This document shows positions 7,962 through 16,076 of a stretch of 64,000 nt of DNA, piece after piece. This stretch comes from Acidobacteriota bacterium (lineage in GTDB: Bacteria; Acidobacteriota; Terriglobia; Terriglobales; Acidobacteriaceae). Position 1 is the stretch's first letter. The number at the start of each line of letters is the position of its first letter. The position numbers and the translations under genes are program-made. The stretch covers positions 124,001 to 188,000 of the forward strand of contig JABCZH010000007.1 in assembly GCA_013289795.1 (NCBI GenBank). Reading direction: 5' to 3'. The notes under the pieces were generated by a model, which saw nothing but the letters and a program-made list of their open reading frames with translations, was not told the origin of the DNA and did not search any database.

Positions 7962-9581
7962 CTATTCGCAGCTGGCGAGCCCTGCGGGTTGGAACTGGTC
8001 GATCTGGGCTTCGTGTTGAAGGACAAGTTTTCCGCCTGGGGTCTTCATATACAAGTCCGAGCCAGGACAGTAGTAGAGCGCGGTGTGAACGTCCACCCAT
8101 ACCCACACATTAGGATTGCCAGGCGCGGCCGCTTGTGGCGGCGCTTCCGCTACACCCAGACTTACCAGCATGCGCTCGAACAAAGTAAGCCTAGACTTGT
8201 GTGTGCCTGCGCCGCCCGGATGAAGTCCCCAGCCGGTAAGCGCCAGCAGCAGAACCATCGCCGAGAGTGCGATCGAAATGTCCCCGCGGTGCTTGGCCAG
8301 CCAAATCCGCCCCGGAGAGTTGTCTTTCTCGAGGGATTTTAGCCACTGCAATGCCTGGGAAGCGGAAGTCCAAGTCGAGGGTGAAGCCGACTCCGGTCGC
8401 TGCGGAATCGGGACGAGGGCCGGGCCCTGAACCTCTTCTTGCACATCTTCCTGCACTTTGGATTCATGCGTCGTTGCTTCCTCGGTAGCGCTGCTCGCAG
8501 CTAGGGCGGAGCTGCCATCGGTCAGCGATGCTTCGCTAAAGGTTTGTGCTTGGGTGATCTCGATCGCTGCCGGGCGCCGAGCCTCACTCACCAGGTGCGG
8601 GCCAGCGTCTTCTTCGTTCACCGTGGCAGGCTCTTCGGCTGGTGAACTCGGCGGCGATGGCGGCGTGTAGTTCGAGAAATCCAATTCTTCCGGTTTAGAA
8701 CTCATCAACCGGGGCGTTCCACAGCGTCCGCAGAACAATTCTCTGTCGCCAAATTGGTATCCACATTGCACACAGGTTGCGCCGGTGCCGTCCTTTTCCG
8801 CCGCCTGGCTCATCGCAGCCAGCAGCGCCTCGATTTCCGGGGCCGTTCTTTCCCGGTTGGGCGCCCCGAGGCCTGACTCTGCCTCCTCCTGTACTTCTTC
8901 CGAGGTATCCTCTGCCGGTTCCGAGGCCAGGCGCTCCAGTTGGGGACGCAGCCTTTCCAGCACGTCCAGCATGGTGGCTCGCTCGCTCGCTAGCGCCTGC
9001 TTCCATTCCACCTTGGCCGCGCTGGCAATTGCCTGACCCATCAACCCCGACATGACCTGGCAGCTTTGCACTTCTTGCAAAGGGATGCCGTCGCATTCTG
9101 CGAAGCGCACATCCAGTAATCCCGATACCTTTCCTTCGTTGTAAATCGGAAACAAGAAGGGCGATTTACTGTTCTGCCGCTTCAAGAGCTCGCCGATGAG
9201 GGCTGGGTTCGTCGCGGCGGTTTGAAGGAACTGGGACAAGCTGGAATCAATCGGCACTGCCATTCCGGCGAGGGCGGACGCGTTTCCCACTGCTGCGGAG
9301 TATTCCAATTGATCTTCGTGGATGAGAGCCACTGCCGCTCCCGTGGCGCTTGTGATCTTTAGCAGTTGTTCGGCGATCAGTTGGGCTGACGTTTTCAAGT
9401 CCCATTCTTTGGAATGGAGAACTTCTTGCGTAGCGGCGATCTCTGCCAGAGTGTCACCCAGTTCAAGCTTACGGCGCAATGCGGGCTGCTGCCTGCGGCG
9501 TTCTTGGAGCACATAGGCAGCCTCCAGCATTTGCTGGAAAGTGCCTTCGTCCAAGCCCGGCAGCGTATGCGCACTGGCCAT
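7962..9581 (-). CDS. GAF domain / zinc-ribbon / single-helix membrane protein
   Basis: Domains in order: a helical N-terminus rich in Arg and Gln, a GAF-like domain (about residues 55-190, with TGAAVALIHEDQLEYSAAVG), a coiled region, a double-CxxC zinc ribbon (CVQCGYQFGDRELFCGRCG, about 275-295), a low-complexity Glu/Ser/Ala/Pro linker, one membrane helix (ISIALSAMVLLLALTGWGL, about 450) and a 60-residue tail with VWVWVDVHTALYYCPGSDLY. This order suggests a cytoplasmic sensor tethered to the membrane with a small outer domain. Ligand unknown. The start is placed at ATG 9581 because GAGGTGG lies 7 bases before it; an upstream TTG at 9626 would add 15 residues. It converges with the first HTH cassette. 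Confidence 0.72.
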   Translation of the reverse strand: MASAHTLPGLDEGTFQQMLEAAYVLQERRRQQPALRRKLELGDTLAEIAATQEVLHSKEWDLKTSAQLIAEQLLKITSATGAAVALIHEDQLEYSAAVGNASALAGMAVPIDSSLSQFLQTAATNPALIGELLKRQNSKSPFLFPIYNEGKVSGLLDVRFAECDGIPLQEVQSCQVMSGLMGQAIASAAKVEWKQALASERATMLDVLERLRPQLERLASEPAEDTSEEVQEEAESGLGAPNRERTAPEIEALLAAMSQAAEKDGTGATCVQCGYQFGDRELFCGRCGTPRLMSSKPEELDFSNYTPPSPPSSPAEEPATVNEEDAGPHLVSEARRPAAIEITQAQTFSEASLTDGSSALAASSATEEATTHESKVQEDVQEEVQGPALVPIPQRPESASPSTWTSASQALQWLKSLEKDNSPGRIWLAKHRGDISIALSAMVLLLALTGWGLHPGGAGTHKSRLTLFERMLVSLGVAEAPPQAAAPGNPNVWVWVDVHTALYYCPGSDLYMKTPGGKLVLQHEAQIDQFQPAGLASCE

Positions 9582-10057
9582 TTGCGGATCCACCTCTGAC
9601 TGTTTTCTCCGTGATGTCCGTTTCAATTTGCTGCCCCTAGGAAGTGCAATTGGCAGTCCAAACGCCTACCGTACACCCGCAAGCGCTTGATTCTAGCAGC
9701 CTTCGTCAAGCCAAACTATGCCTCGGCGGCAGCCGCCAAAGTACTTTCCGTTCTTGTGATTATGGCGGGTGGGGTGCACCCGAGCCAGGGCCACGGCATC
9801 CTCGTTATCTGCCGCGAGGTAACCCTTACCAAAGATCCAGCGGTACCTGATGCGCAAGACTTTGCACCCTGGGGGGAAGTCTCTCACTATCCGGCCTTGT
9901 CCGATTCTGAACAATTCAATCTCGCGGTCGAACAGGCGCGTGTGGTCCTCGCGATGTACATGGCGTGAAATCAGCGATTTAGGATTGGTGACTGCGGAAG
10001 CTAGCTTGCACTGTGCTGCTCGTCACTCGACGATCTGCCTTTGGACAACGGGATCCT
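9582..10057. other. Intergenic region without a confident gene
   Basis: About 475 bases upstream of both the GAF protein gene and the large permease. A plus-strand frame (TTG at 9687, stop at 9968, 93 residues) begins with a hydrophobic stretch, and a minus-strand frame over the same bases is also open, but neither has a good ribosome binding site or a recognised family. I therefore call no gene. Promoters of the two divergent genes must lie here, but I cannot place them. Confidence 0.4.
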
Positions 10058-12526
10058 ATGACAACTTTGATGGAAGACATTCGTTACGGACTGCGGATGT
10101 TGCGCCAATCTCCGGGGTTTACGCTGATTGTAGTGCTGACGCTGGCGCTCGGCATCGGTGCCAATACCGCGCTCTTCTCCGTCGTGAACGGCGTCCTGCT
10201 GCATCCCTTGCCTTACCCCGAGCCCGAACAACTGGTTCGGCTCCACGAAAGCAAACCGAGTTTTGAAACTGGTTCCATTTCCTATCCCAACTTTCGCGAC
10301 TGGCAGAGGGAAAACAATACGTTTTCCGCAATGGCGATTTCGCGTGGCAATTCCTTCGCTTTGTCCGGCGTCGGCGAAGCCGAACAAGTGAACGCAGAAT
10401 TAATTTCGTCGGATTTTTTCTCGTTGCTCGGCGTGAAGCCTGTGGTCGGCCGGGTTTTCGCGTCCGGGGAAGATGAAATCGGTGCCGCTCCCGTCGCCAT
10501 CATCAGCGTCAGCCTGTGGAAACGTAAGTTCTCTTCTTCCCCCAGAATCTTAGGCAAGGGAATCACTCTCGACGGCAAAGATTACACCGTTGTAGGCGTC
10601 ATGCCTTCGAATTTCAATCTCCTGCTGCGGAGCTCCAGCCGGAGCTTTCAGCCCAGCGAAGTATATGTGCCCATTGGTCAGTGGGGCAATCCGGCGCTAC
10701 TAAACCGTGGTGCCGGTTTGGGACTTCATGGCGTAGGCCGCTTACGACCTGGCATCAAGGTTGAGCAAGCCCAGGCAGACATGGACCGGGTAACTCGCAA
10801 TCTCGCTGTCGCCTACCCGGACAGCGACCGCGGCATCAGTGCCAAGCTAGTTCCTCTCAAGGCTGAAGTAGTGGCCGGAATTCAAACGATTCTGCTGGTG
10901 TTGCTGGGCGCGGTGGGCTTTGTTCTTCTGATCGCCTGCGTGAATGTTGCCAATCTGCTACTCGCCCGCTCGACTACGCGCATGCGCGAGTTTGCGATTC
11001 GCGCGGCTCTGGGCGCGTCCCAGGGACGCGTGGTCCGGCAACTCCTCACCGAAAGCATGATGCTTGCCTTGGCCGGCGGCGGACTCGGGCTTCTGTTCGC
11101 GGCTTGGGGAACTCGCACCGCCCTCGTGCTGTTGCCGGCGGCGCTGCCGCGTGCGCAGGAAATCGGACTCGACAGCCGCGTCCTGGTCTTTACTATGGCT
11201 ATCTCCGTGATCGCCGGCGTGCTCTTTGGTATGGTTCCGGCTCTGAGAACTTCGCGGCAAGATTTGCATGGCACCCTCAAAGAAGGCTCCCGCAGCGTGA
11301 GTGGCGTGCATCATCGCACCCAAAACGCTTTTGTGGTTGTCGAAACGGCGATGGCGTTGGTTCTTTTGACCGGAGCCGGATTGATGATCCGCAGCCTGGT
11401 ACGGCTGTGGAGCGTCAGCCCCGGATTTGATTCCCACAACGTATTGACGTTCAACGTGTCGCTTCCACCGTCCACAGCGCAAGCCAGTCCCGATGCCATC
11501 CGGGCCACTTGGCGGCAGTTCGACGACAAGGTGAAAGCGACTCCCGGCATCGAGTCCGTCTCGCTGTTGTGGGGCGCATTTCCCCTAAGTGGCGATGACG
11601 AAGCACTCTTCTGGATCGAAGGTCAGCCAAAACCCTCGAGCGAACACGACAAGAGTTGGGCGGTCAAGTACGTGGTCGAACCAGACTATCTGCGGACCAT
11701 GGGAATCCAGTTGCAAAGGGGCCGATTCCTGAATGCGCAAGACAATGAACACGCGCCCCCAGTCGTAGCCGTTGATGATGCTTTTGCCAGCAAGTACTTT
11801 CCCAATCAGAATCCCATCGGCAAGCGGTTGTATCTGGATGTGTTCGATCCCGATGCGGCAGAGATCGTCGGCATCGTGGGCCACGTGAAACAATGGGGTC
11901 TCGATCGTGATGACGCCGAAGCCGTCCAGGCCCAGGTCTATCTTTCGTTTATGCAACTGGGAGACCCAATCATGAAGCCAACAGCTCCGGGAGCGGGAGT
12001 AGCGGTGCGGTCGACCGGTTCGGCACTTGCACTGTTCGACTCTTTGCGTCACGCCAGTGCACAGATGAGCAGCCAGCAGGTAGTGTACGGGCCCGAAAGT
12101 ATGGACGAGATTATTTCTGCATCGCTGGCGGAGCGGCGTTTTTCCATGATCCTGTTGAGTGTTCTTGCGGGCCTGGCATTGCTGCTGGCCTGTGTGGGTA
12201 TCTACGGTGTGATCTCCTACGTCGTTGGAGAGCGCACCCGCGAGATGGGTATCCGCATGGCCTTGGGTGCACAGCGCCGAGATATCTTGTGGCTCGTCCT
12301 CCGGCAAGGTGGAACCCTGGCGGGAGCGGGTGTCGTGCTTGGTTTGATCTCGTCGATGGGACTCGCCCGCTTCATGACTGGCATGCTTTACGGAGTGAGG
12401 GCTACGGATCCGGTAACTTTCCTCGTTGTTGCGTTGTTGCTGGGCGTGGTAGCACTCGCAGCCTGCTGCGTCCCCGCGCTGCGTGCGTCAAGAGTCGATC
12501 CCATGGTGGCTCTCCGTTTCGAATAA
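10058..12526 (+). CDS. MacB/FtsX-type ABC permease without ATPase (acidobacterial orphan permease type)
   Basis: The 822-residue protein starts MTTLMEDIRYGLRMLRQSPGF, the typical opening of the long MacB-like permeases that are expanded in Acidobacteria. Order: membrane helix VVLTLALGIGANTALFSVV, a periplasmic MacB core, FtsX helices near 280-400 (VLLGAVGFVLLIACVNVANLLLAR, then MRE-FAIRAALGAS), a second periplasmic core, and a second FtsX block at the C-terminus with TREMGIRMALGAQ. It therefore contains two permease halves in one chain. The partner ATPase is not adjacent, as is usual for this type. Substrate unknown; MacB relatives use periplasmic mechanotransmission. The ATG at 10058 matches family starts better than an upstream frame extension to 10013. 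Confidence 0.9.
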   Translation: MTTLMEDIRYGLRMLRQSPGFTLIVVLTLALGIGANTALFSVVNGVLLHPLPYPEPEQLVRLHESKPSFETGSISYPNFRDWQRENNTFSAMAISRGNSFALSGVGEAEQVNAELISSDFFSLLGVKPVVGRVFASGEDEIGAAPVAIISVSLWKRKFSSSPRILGKGITLDGKDYTVVGVMPSNFNLLLRSSSRSFQPSEVYVPIGQWGNPALLNRGAGLGLHGVGRLRPGIKVEQAQADMDRVTRNLAVAYPDSDRGISAKLVPLKAEVVAGIQTILLVLLGAVGFVLLIACVNVANLLLARSTTRMREFAIRAALGASQGRVVRQLLTESMMLALAGGGLGLLFAAWGTRTALVLLPAALPRAQEIGLDSRVLVFTMAISVIAGVLFGMVPALRTSRQDLHGTLKEGSRSVSGVHHRTQNAFVVVETAMALVLLTGAGLMIRSLVRLWSVSPGFDSHNVLTFNVSLPPSTAQASPDAIRATWRQFDDKVKATPGIESVSLLWGAFPLSGDDEALFWIEGQPKPSSEHDKSWAVKYVVEPDYLRTMGIQLQRGRFLNAQDNEHAPPVVAVDDAFASKYFPNQNPIGKRLYLDVFDPDAAEIVGIVGHVKQWGLDRDDAEAVQAQVYLSFMQLGDPIMKPTAPGAGVAVRSTGSALALFDSLRHASAQMSSQQVVYGPESMDEIISASLAERRFSMILLSVLAGLALLLACVGIYGVISYVVGERTREMGIRMALGAQRRDILWLVLRQGGTLAGAGVVLGLISSMGLARFMTGMLYGVRATDPVTFLVVALLLGVVALAACCVPALRASRVDPMVALRFE

Positions 12527-12757
12527 CTAGGCATTCGAAGTTTCTAACTAGACCCGTTCCGGAACCGATCGGGAGTGGTTGCGCCCAATCTGGCTATTCG
12601 GAATTTCCTCAACCGGGACCGTGCGCGGAAGAAACTGAGCGATCACAAGTCTTTAGCCCTGTGGGTTCTCTGGCGAAGGTTTGGCGAAGCGCTTGCTTTA
12701 TCTTTCATCGACGGCGCGAACCTGATGATCTGCAAACGGCGCTGATGGAGAGAAGAT

Positions 12758-12988
12758 ATGGTCGATCTTACCGGAATCAAGATCACTCGCAGAGATGAAC
12801 AAGTTCTGAACCTCTTGGTGCAGGGATGCAGCAACAAAGAAATTGCAGAACAACTGAACATCAGCCCGCGGACAGTGAAGCAGCACTTGCGTACATTGTT
12901 TCTCCGTGCCGGGATCATCGACGGTCGCAAACGCGTTAAGCTGGCCACCGCGATGTATCAGAAAGGAGTCTCCTGTGCAGCCCTGTGA
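12758..12988 (+). CDS. Stand-alone LuxR-type HTH protein, cassette 2, first gene
   Basis: A 76-residue protein consisting of a LuxR-type HTH: ITRRDEQVLNLLVQGCSNKE, then SPRTVKQHLRTLFLRAGI. The ATG follows GGAGAGA at about 5 bases. It is the counterpart of the gene at 7461 (shared LLxQGCxNxEIAxxL, RTVKxHxxxLFLR and RKRVKLAT-like end). Its last 14 bases overlap the start of the second HTH gene, suggesting translational coupling. No input domain is present. The gene lies about 230 bases behind the large permease on the same strand. Confidence 0.82.
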   Translation: MVDLTGIKITRRDEQVLNLLVQGCSNKEIAEQLNISPRTVKQHLRTLFLRAGIIDGRKRVKLATAMYQKGVSCAAL

Positions 12989-13214
12989 TCAACTCACCGG
13001 CAAAGAAACGCAAGTGGCGACCCTGGTCTGGCAGGGCCTCACCAATCGTGAGATCGCCAACAACATCGGAACTACCGAGCAAGTGGTCAAGAATTATCTA
13101 CGCAGTACTTTCGACAAACTCGGGGTTTGGAGTCGCTTGGAACTTGCCCTTTACGTGGCCAGTCATGGCGGTGCCGAATGGAGAGCTCCCCTGGAATGGC
13201 CACAACCGGCATGA
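12975..13214 (+). CDS. Stand-alone LuxR-type HTH protein, cassette 2, second gene
   Basis: A 79-residue LuxR-type HTH protein: LTGKETQVATLVWQGLTNRE, then GTTEQVVKNYLRSTFDKLGV. The start is placed at GTG 12975 because AGGAG lies 7 bases upstream and the family domain begins immediately after; a longer frame from 12906 would only add out-of-family residues. Counterpart of the gene at 7670. In both cassettes the second protein has Asn-Tyr (KNYLR) in the recognition helix where the first has Ala-His or Gln-His, so the two positions in the cassette are distinct lineages. The C-terminus is a short tail with two Trp residues. Confidence 0.8.
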   Translation: MQPCDQLTGKETQVATLVWQGLTNREIANNIGTTEQVVKNYLRSTFDKLGVWSRLELALYVASHGGAEWRAPLEWPQPA

Positions 13215-13690
13215 GGGGCCTCCTCGGAGTTGCTTAATAGGGCCAGGGCAGGGGCGGCCCAGCAACCGTCTCTGACCGCAAGAGGTAGGTGCCAATTCGG
13301 GATTGCGACCTTGCCTGTCAGGACTGATTTTGGCCGAGTTTTTCACAGACGGCAAATCGCCGCCAGAAGTCGCCTCGATTTTTCGTCGCCTAACATTGAT
13401 GGCGTTTGCGCATGGGACGATTGGCTCGATCAGTGCCTATCCACGCTCTGCACTGTTGTTGGTGCAGCGGGTTGTGGAGGACGGGCATGTGCTAGAAAAC
13501 CCAGAGCCCTGTTGGCCAACGAAAGTGATTGACGCGAGCCCGCTCATAGCGTAGACAGCCAAGCAGTTTCGCCGTCTCAACGCGCCGGGATTCAAGCCAT
13601 GATGTGGAGTGCTGCCACCTTTCTAGGCAGCCGTCATAGGACGTGCCTGCCCGGCGCGGGGGATTGTTGGCGAACGAATGTGACCTCCTG
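13215..13690. other. Intergenic region with a short imperfect direct repeat
   Basis: About 475 bases between the second HTH cassette and the receiver gene. Open frames cross it but show no family resemblance. A 17-base direct repeat with two mismatches is present: TTGGCCAACGAAAGTGA at 13512-13528 and TTGGCGAACGAATGTGA at 13667-13683, the second just before the receiver start codon. Its meaning is unknown. Confidence 0.35.
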
Positions 13691-14155
13691 ATGCCAACGA
13701 ATGGATTTAACCCGACGAAAGCTTCGGTTTTGGTGGTTGAAGACACCATCGAGCTGCAGAATTACCTCCGCCTTCTGCTGGAACTGGATCGTTATCAGGT
13801 CGAGGTCGCTGGCAACGGCGAAGAGGCACTGCAGCGCATGAGCAACGGATGCACTCCCAGAGTAGTGTTGCTCGACATGCAAATGCCACGAATGGATGGC
13901 TTGGAGACGTTACGGATTCTGCGGCAACTTCACCCCGCGGCAAAAGTCATCATGTGTTCCGGCGTGGATGATCCCGACAAGATCCGGCAGGCGATCTTGC
14001 TGGGCGCGCAGGCTTATCTGATTAAACCGGTTCAGCACTTGTACCTCTCGGCTGCCATCGAACGCTGCTTGGGGCAGGGTTCTGGCGAGAGCGACGAACT
14101 AACAAGGTCACGTATGGCCGCGCCAGCATTGCAACTGGTGTATCGGCCGAATTAG
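13691..14155 (+). CDS. Receiver-only response regulator
   Basis: A single receiver domain of about 120 residues (SVLVVEDTIELQNYLRLLLE with the acidic pocket, the phosphoacceptor Asp in VVLLDMQMPRMDG, switch Thr/Ser position in IMCSG, and the conserved Lys in AYLIKPV), followed by a 30-residue tail. There is no output domain. The chosen ATG at 13691 is close to the domain; a GTG at 13643 would add 16 residues. Receiver-only proteins act by binding partners. Its position just behind two stand-alone LuxR-type HTH proteins raises the idea of a response regulator split into separate input and output chains, which is inference. No histidine kinase is nearby. Confidence 0.85.
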   Translation: MPTNGFNPTKASVLVVEDTIELQNYLRLLLELDRYQVEVAGNGEEALQRMSNGCTPRVVLLDMQMPRMDGLETLRILRQLHPAAKVIMCSGVDDPDKIRQAILLGAQAYLIKPVQHLYLSAAIERCLGQGSGESDELTRSRMAAPALQLVYRPN

Positions 14156-14167
14156 CTCACACCGCGC

Positions 14168-14830
14168 TCATCTCGCAATGCGAACTGTGCTTTCGAGGAA
14201 TCGCAGCAGTTGGCTCTTGTCCTGTTCAGAAATCTCGACAAATTGCACACCGATTCCGAACCCCGGAGTACTGGTTACCACTCGACCTTTGGCCCACAAC
14301 TTGACGTCATTCACCCAGATTCCGACCTTCATCTGGGTACTTTTCGGAAGCGGATTGGGCATCTCGATGAAACATCCACCCTCGCTCAGGTCTGCGGTCC
14401 GGGCTCGAATGGGGGCCTCTTGTCCCTCAGGATGAATTTCAACCGAGTTCACCGTCTTGAACCGAGGATGTGCCCGGCGGTCGTGGGGATCGCGTACTGG
14501 GCCGGATCCGGTTCCATCGATACCCGGCGCTGGCAGGGCAAAGTCCCAAAGCGGCTTATCCGGCGATAAGTTGAGCAGCCCGATGCGTCCCTGCTTCGGA
14601 CTGCCAGGCGACCCCACCCACATGATCCGGAAGTGGACTTTGTTGGTTCCATAGGTCAGGCCAATGATCTCGCCCATCTTAAGCTGGGCCTGCACTCCAC
14701 CCAGCTCGGCGCCGTGGCGGCTCACGTTGAGCGTGGTTAGCTTTTCGGAAAAGATTTGCCCGTTGGCATCGGTACCGAAGATTCGGACCGGCAATGCCTT
14801 GTCGACTCGGGGCTCCCGGCGCTTGCCCAT
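14168..14830 (-). CDS. Tandem PilZ-domain protein
   Basis: Two PilZ-like domains in 220 residues. The N-terminal one starts RREPRVDKALPVRIFG and has NVSRHGAEL; the C-terminal one has DRRAHPRFKTVNSVEI, DLSEGGCFIEM and GIGVQFVEI. The second carries the RxxxR plus D/NxSxxG residues needed to bind cyclic di-GMP; the first has similar residues (RREPR, NVSRHG). The protein has no output domain, so it probably acts as a cyclic di-GMP effector by protein contact. The start is an ATG with GGGAGA upstream. It converges with the receiver gene. Confidence 0.88.
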   Translation of the reverse strand: MGKRREPRVDKALPVRIFGTDANGQIFSEKLTTLNVSRHGAELGGVQAQLKMGEIIGLTYGTNKVHFRIMWVGSPGSPKQGRIGLLNLSPDKPLWDFALPAPGIDGTGSGPVRDPHDRRAHPRFKTVNSVEIHPEGQEAPIRARTADLSEGGCFIEMPNPLPKSTQMKVGIWVNDVKLWAKGRVVTSTPGFGIGVQFVEISEQDKSQLLRFLESTVRIAR

Positions 14831-15122
14831 GGTTCTCCCAGACTCCTCCGCTGATCAAGTTGCGCTCCCTCTGGGTGTGGTGATTCTAATGCAAACCGCC
14901 CGCTTGCCAAAGTATCGGACCTGCCACCTGTGTGCCCGAAGTGCGATATTGGTGGGAAAAACGCTGCAAAAGGTTGCACGATTCCTGCCCCGCGAAGCCC
15001 GCACAGTGCCGGTAAAACGGGCGTTTGCCCCGTCTGGCGCGGCCTTCCAATTGCTCAACAGAGCTCGATGTTCGGACTCCAGTGCCTCTCCCGCTCGGCG
15101 GTCTCGAAATCTGAGGTAGGGA

Positions 15123-15545
15123 ATGACCCACAAAGAAACTTTCTGGATGGCCTGTGACTCTACCGAGTCTTTGCGGGCCGAATACGGCCCCTTTCATACC
15201 CGCGCCGAGGCGGAAGCTCAGGCCCAACGCCTCGGATTTGGCTACCTCCTGCGCTACGAGCATGTCATCGATGGCAAAGACGACATCAAAGAAGTCCGCT
15301 GCATTTTCATTGAACTGCCCGGGGCTACCGTCTCCGCTCCAGTTCCAATCACTCGTGAATCTCGAAAATTCCACACGCGCTGCGCCAGCTGTGGAGAGAC
15401 TGCAGTTCACGACGAACCTTGGCGGGCTGAAGTCTGGGCTGACATTCATGAATTCGAGCACACCCGGCATCGCGTTCGGCTGTTTGAACAGTCTCGCGCC
15501 GATGGCCTTAAGGAGATAAGCGACTGGCGCGACCAGTGTGCCTGA
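15123..15545 (+). CDS. Conserved-looking hypothetical protein with CxxC
   Basis: A 140-residue soluble protein that I do not recognise. N-terminal half: ESLRAEYGPFHTRAEAEAQA, resembling short acidobacterial proteins with a threading or dosage-type helix. C-terminal half: a CASC pair followed by acidic and His residues (VWADIHEFEHTRHRVRLF), which might bind metal. The start ATG follows AGGTAGGGA. About 290 bases separate it from the divergent PilZ gene. The plus frame is preferred over a 231-residue minus frame across the same bases because it has a good ribosome binding site and balanced composition. Confidence 0.55.
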   Translation: MTHKETFWMACDSTESLRAEYGPFHTRAEAEAQAQRLGFGYLLRYEHVIDGKDDIKEVRCIFIELPGATVSAPVPITRESRKFHTRCASCGETAVHDEPWRAEVWADIHEFEHTRHRVRLFEQSRADGLKEISDWRDQCA

Positions 15546-15629
15546 TCTCGATACCATCCGCCCCTCCGATCTCCAAAACATGAGTTTTTCTGCTAGTCTG
15601 TTTCTCGATACTCTTCTGAGATCTGCTCT

Positions 15630-16058
15630 ATGACCTTGCTCCTGTTGCTGGTGCTGGCCGGAATCCCGGTGTTGGGCGTGCTTTGGATTGCCGTCTACGG
15701 TTCGCTCACCACCGTGGACGGCCTGTTCATGTCTCTGATATTGCTGGCGATGTCCGGTATCCTCGGAACGACGGCGTTATTCGAACTGCGCCGGCCCAAG
15801 TCAGCGGCCTCGTTCGGCGGCCGCGCTGTTGCTGGAGGAATGGTGCAAAGCGGCCGGGTGCAGGATGTTGTCTTTTACGAAGCCCACGTGGGAGAGCCGA
15901 ACAAGTCCATCGTGACCCTCACGAACGATGGCCGTGCCTTACAAACCTTGGTAGTCGAAGGCGACGCCCGCAACGCCCTCCCGGTAGGGCAAAAGGTCCA
16001 GGTCACCCTGCGCAAGCAGCACGGGCAAAACGTGCTGGCCGACGTTGTGTATTCCTAA
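15630..16058 (+). CDS. Small membrane protein with a beta-rich tail, unknown function
   Basis: A 142-residue protein with two N-terminal membrane helices (LLLLVLAGIPVLGVLWIAVY and LFMSLILLAMSGILGTTALF) and a soluble tail of about 85 residues with a predicted beta pattern (VVFYEAHV, SIVTLTNDGRALQTLVVEGD, QKVQVTLRK). The tail resembles small NfeD/OB-like or DUF domains, but I cannot name a family. The gene is 84 bases after the CxxC protein on the same strand and converges with the kinase gene. No enzyme motif is visible. Confidence 0.6.
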   Translation: MTLLLLLVLAGIPVLGVLWIAVYGSLTTVDGLFMSLILLAMSGILGTTALFELRRPKSAASFGGRAVAGGMVQSGRVQDVVFYEAHVGEPNKSIVTLTNDGRALQTLVVEGDARNALPVGQKVQVTLRKQHGQNVLADVVYS

Positions 16059-16076
16059 GGGTTAGGAACCTACCTC

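Noticed and set aside
9687-9968. Plus-strand 93-codon frame with a hydrophobic start
   Set aside because: TTG start without a ribosome binding site, no family, and an equally open frame on the other strand.
14886-15581. Minus-strand 231-codon frame
   Set aside because: Overlaps the better supported plus-strand gene at 15123 and lacks a family match.
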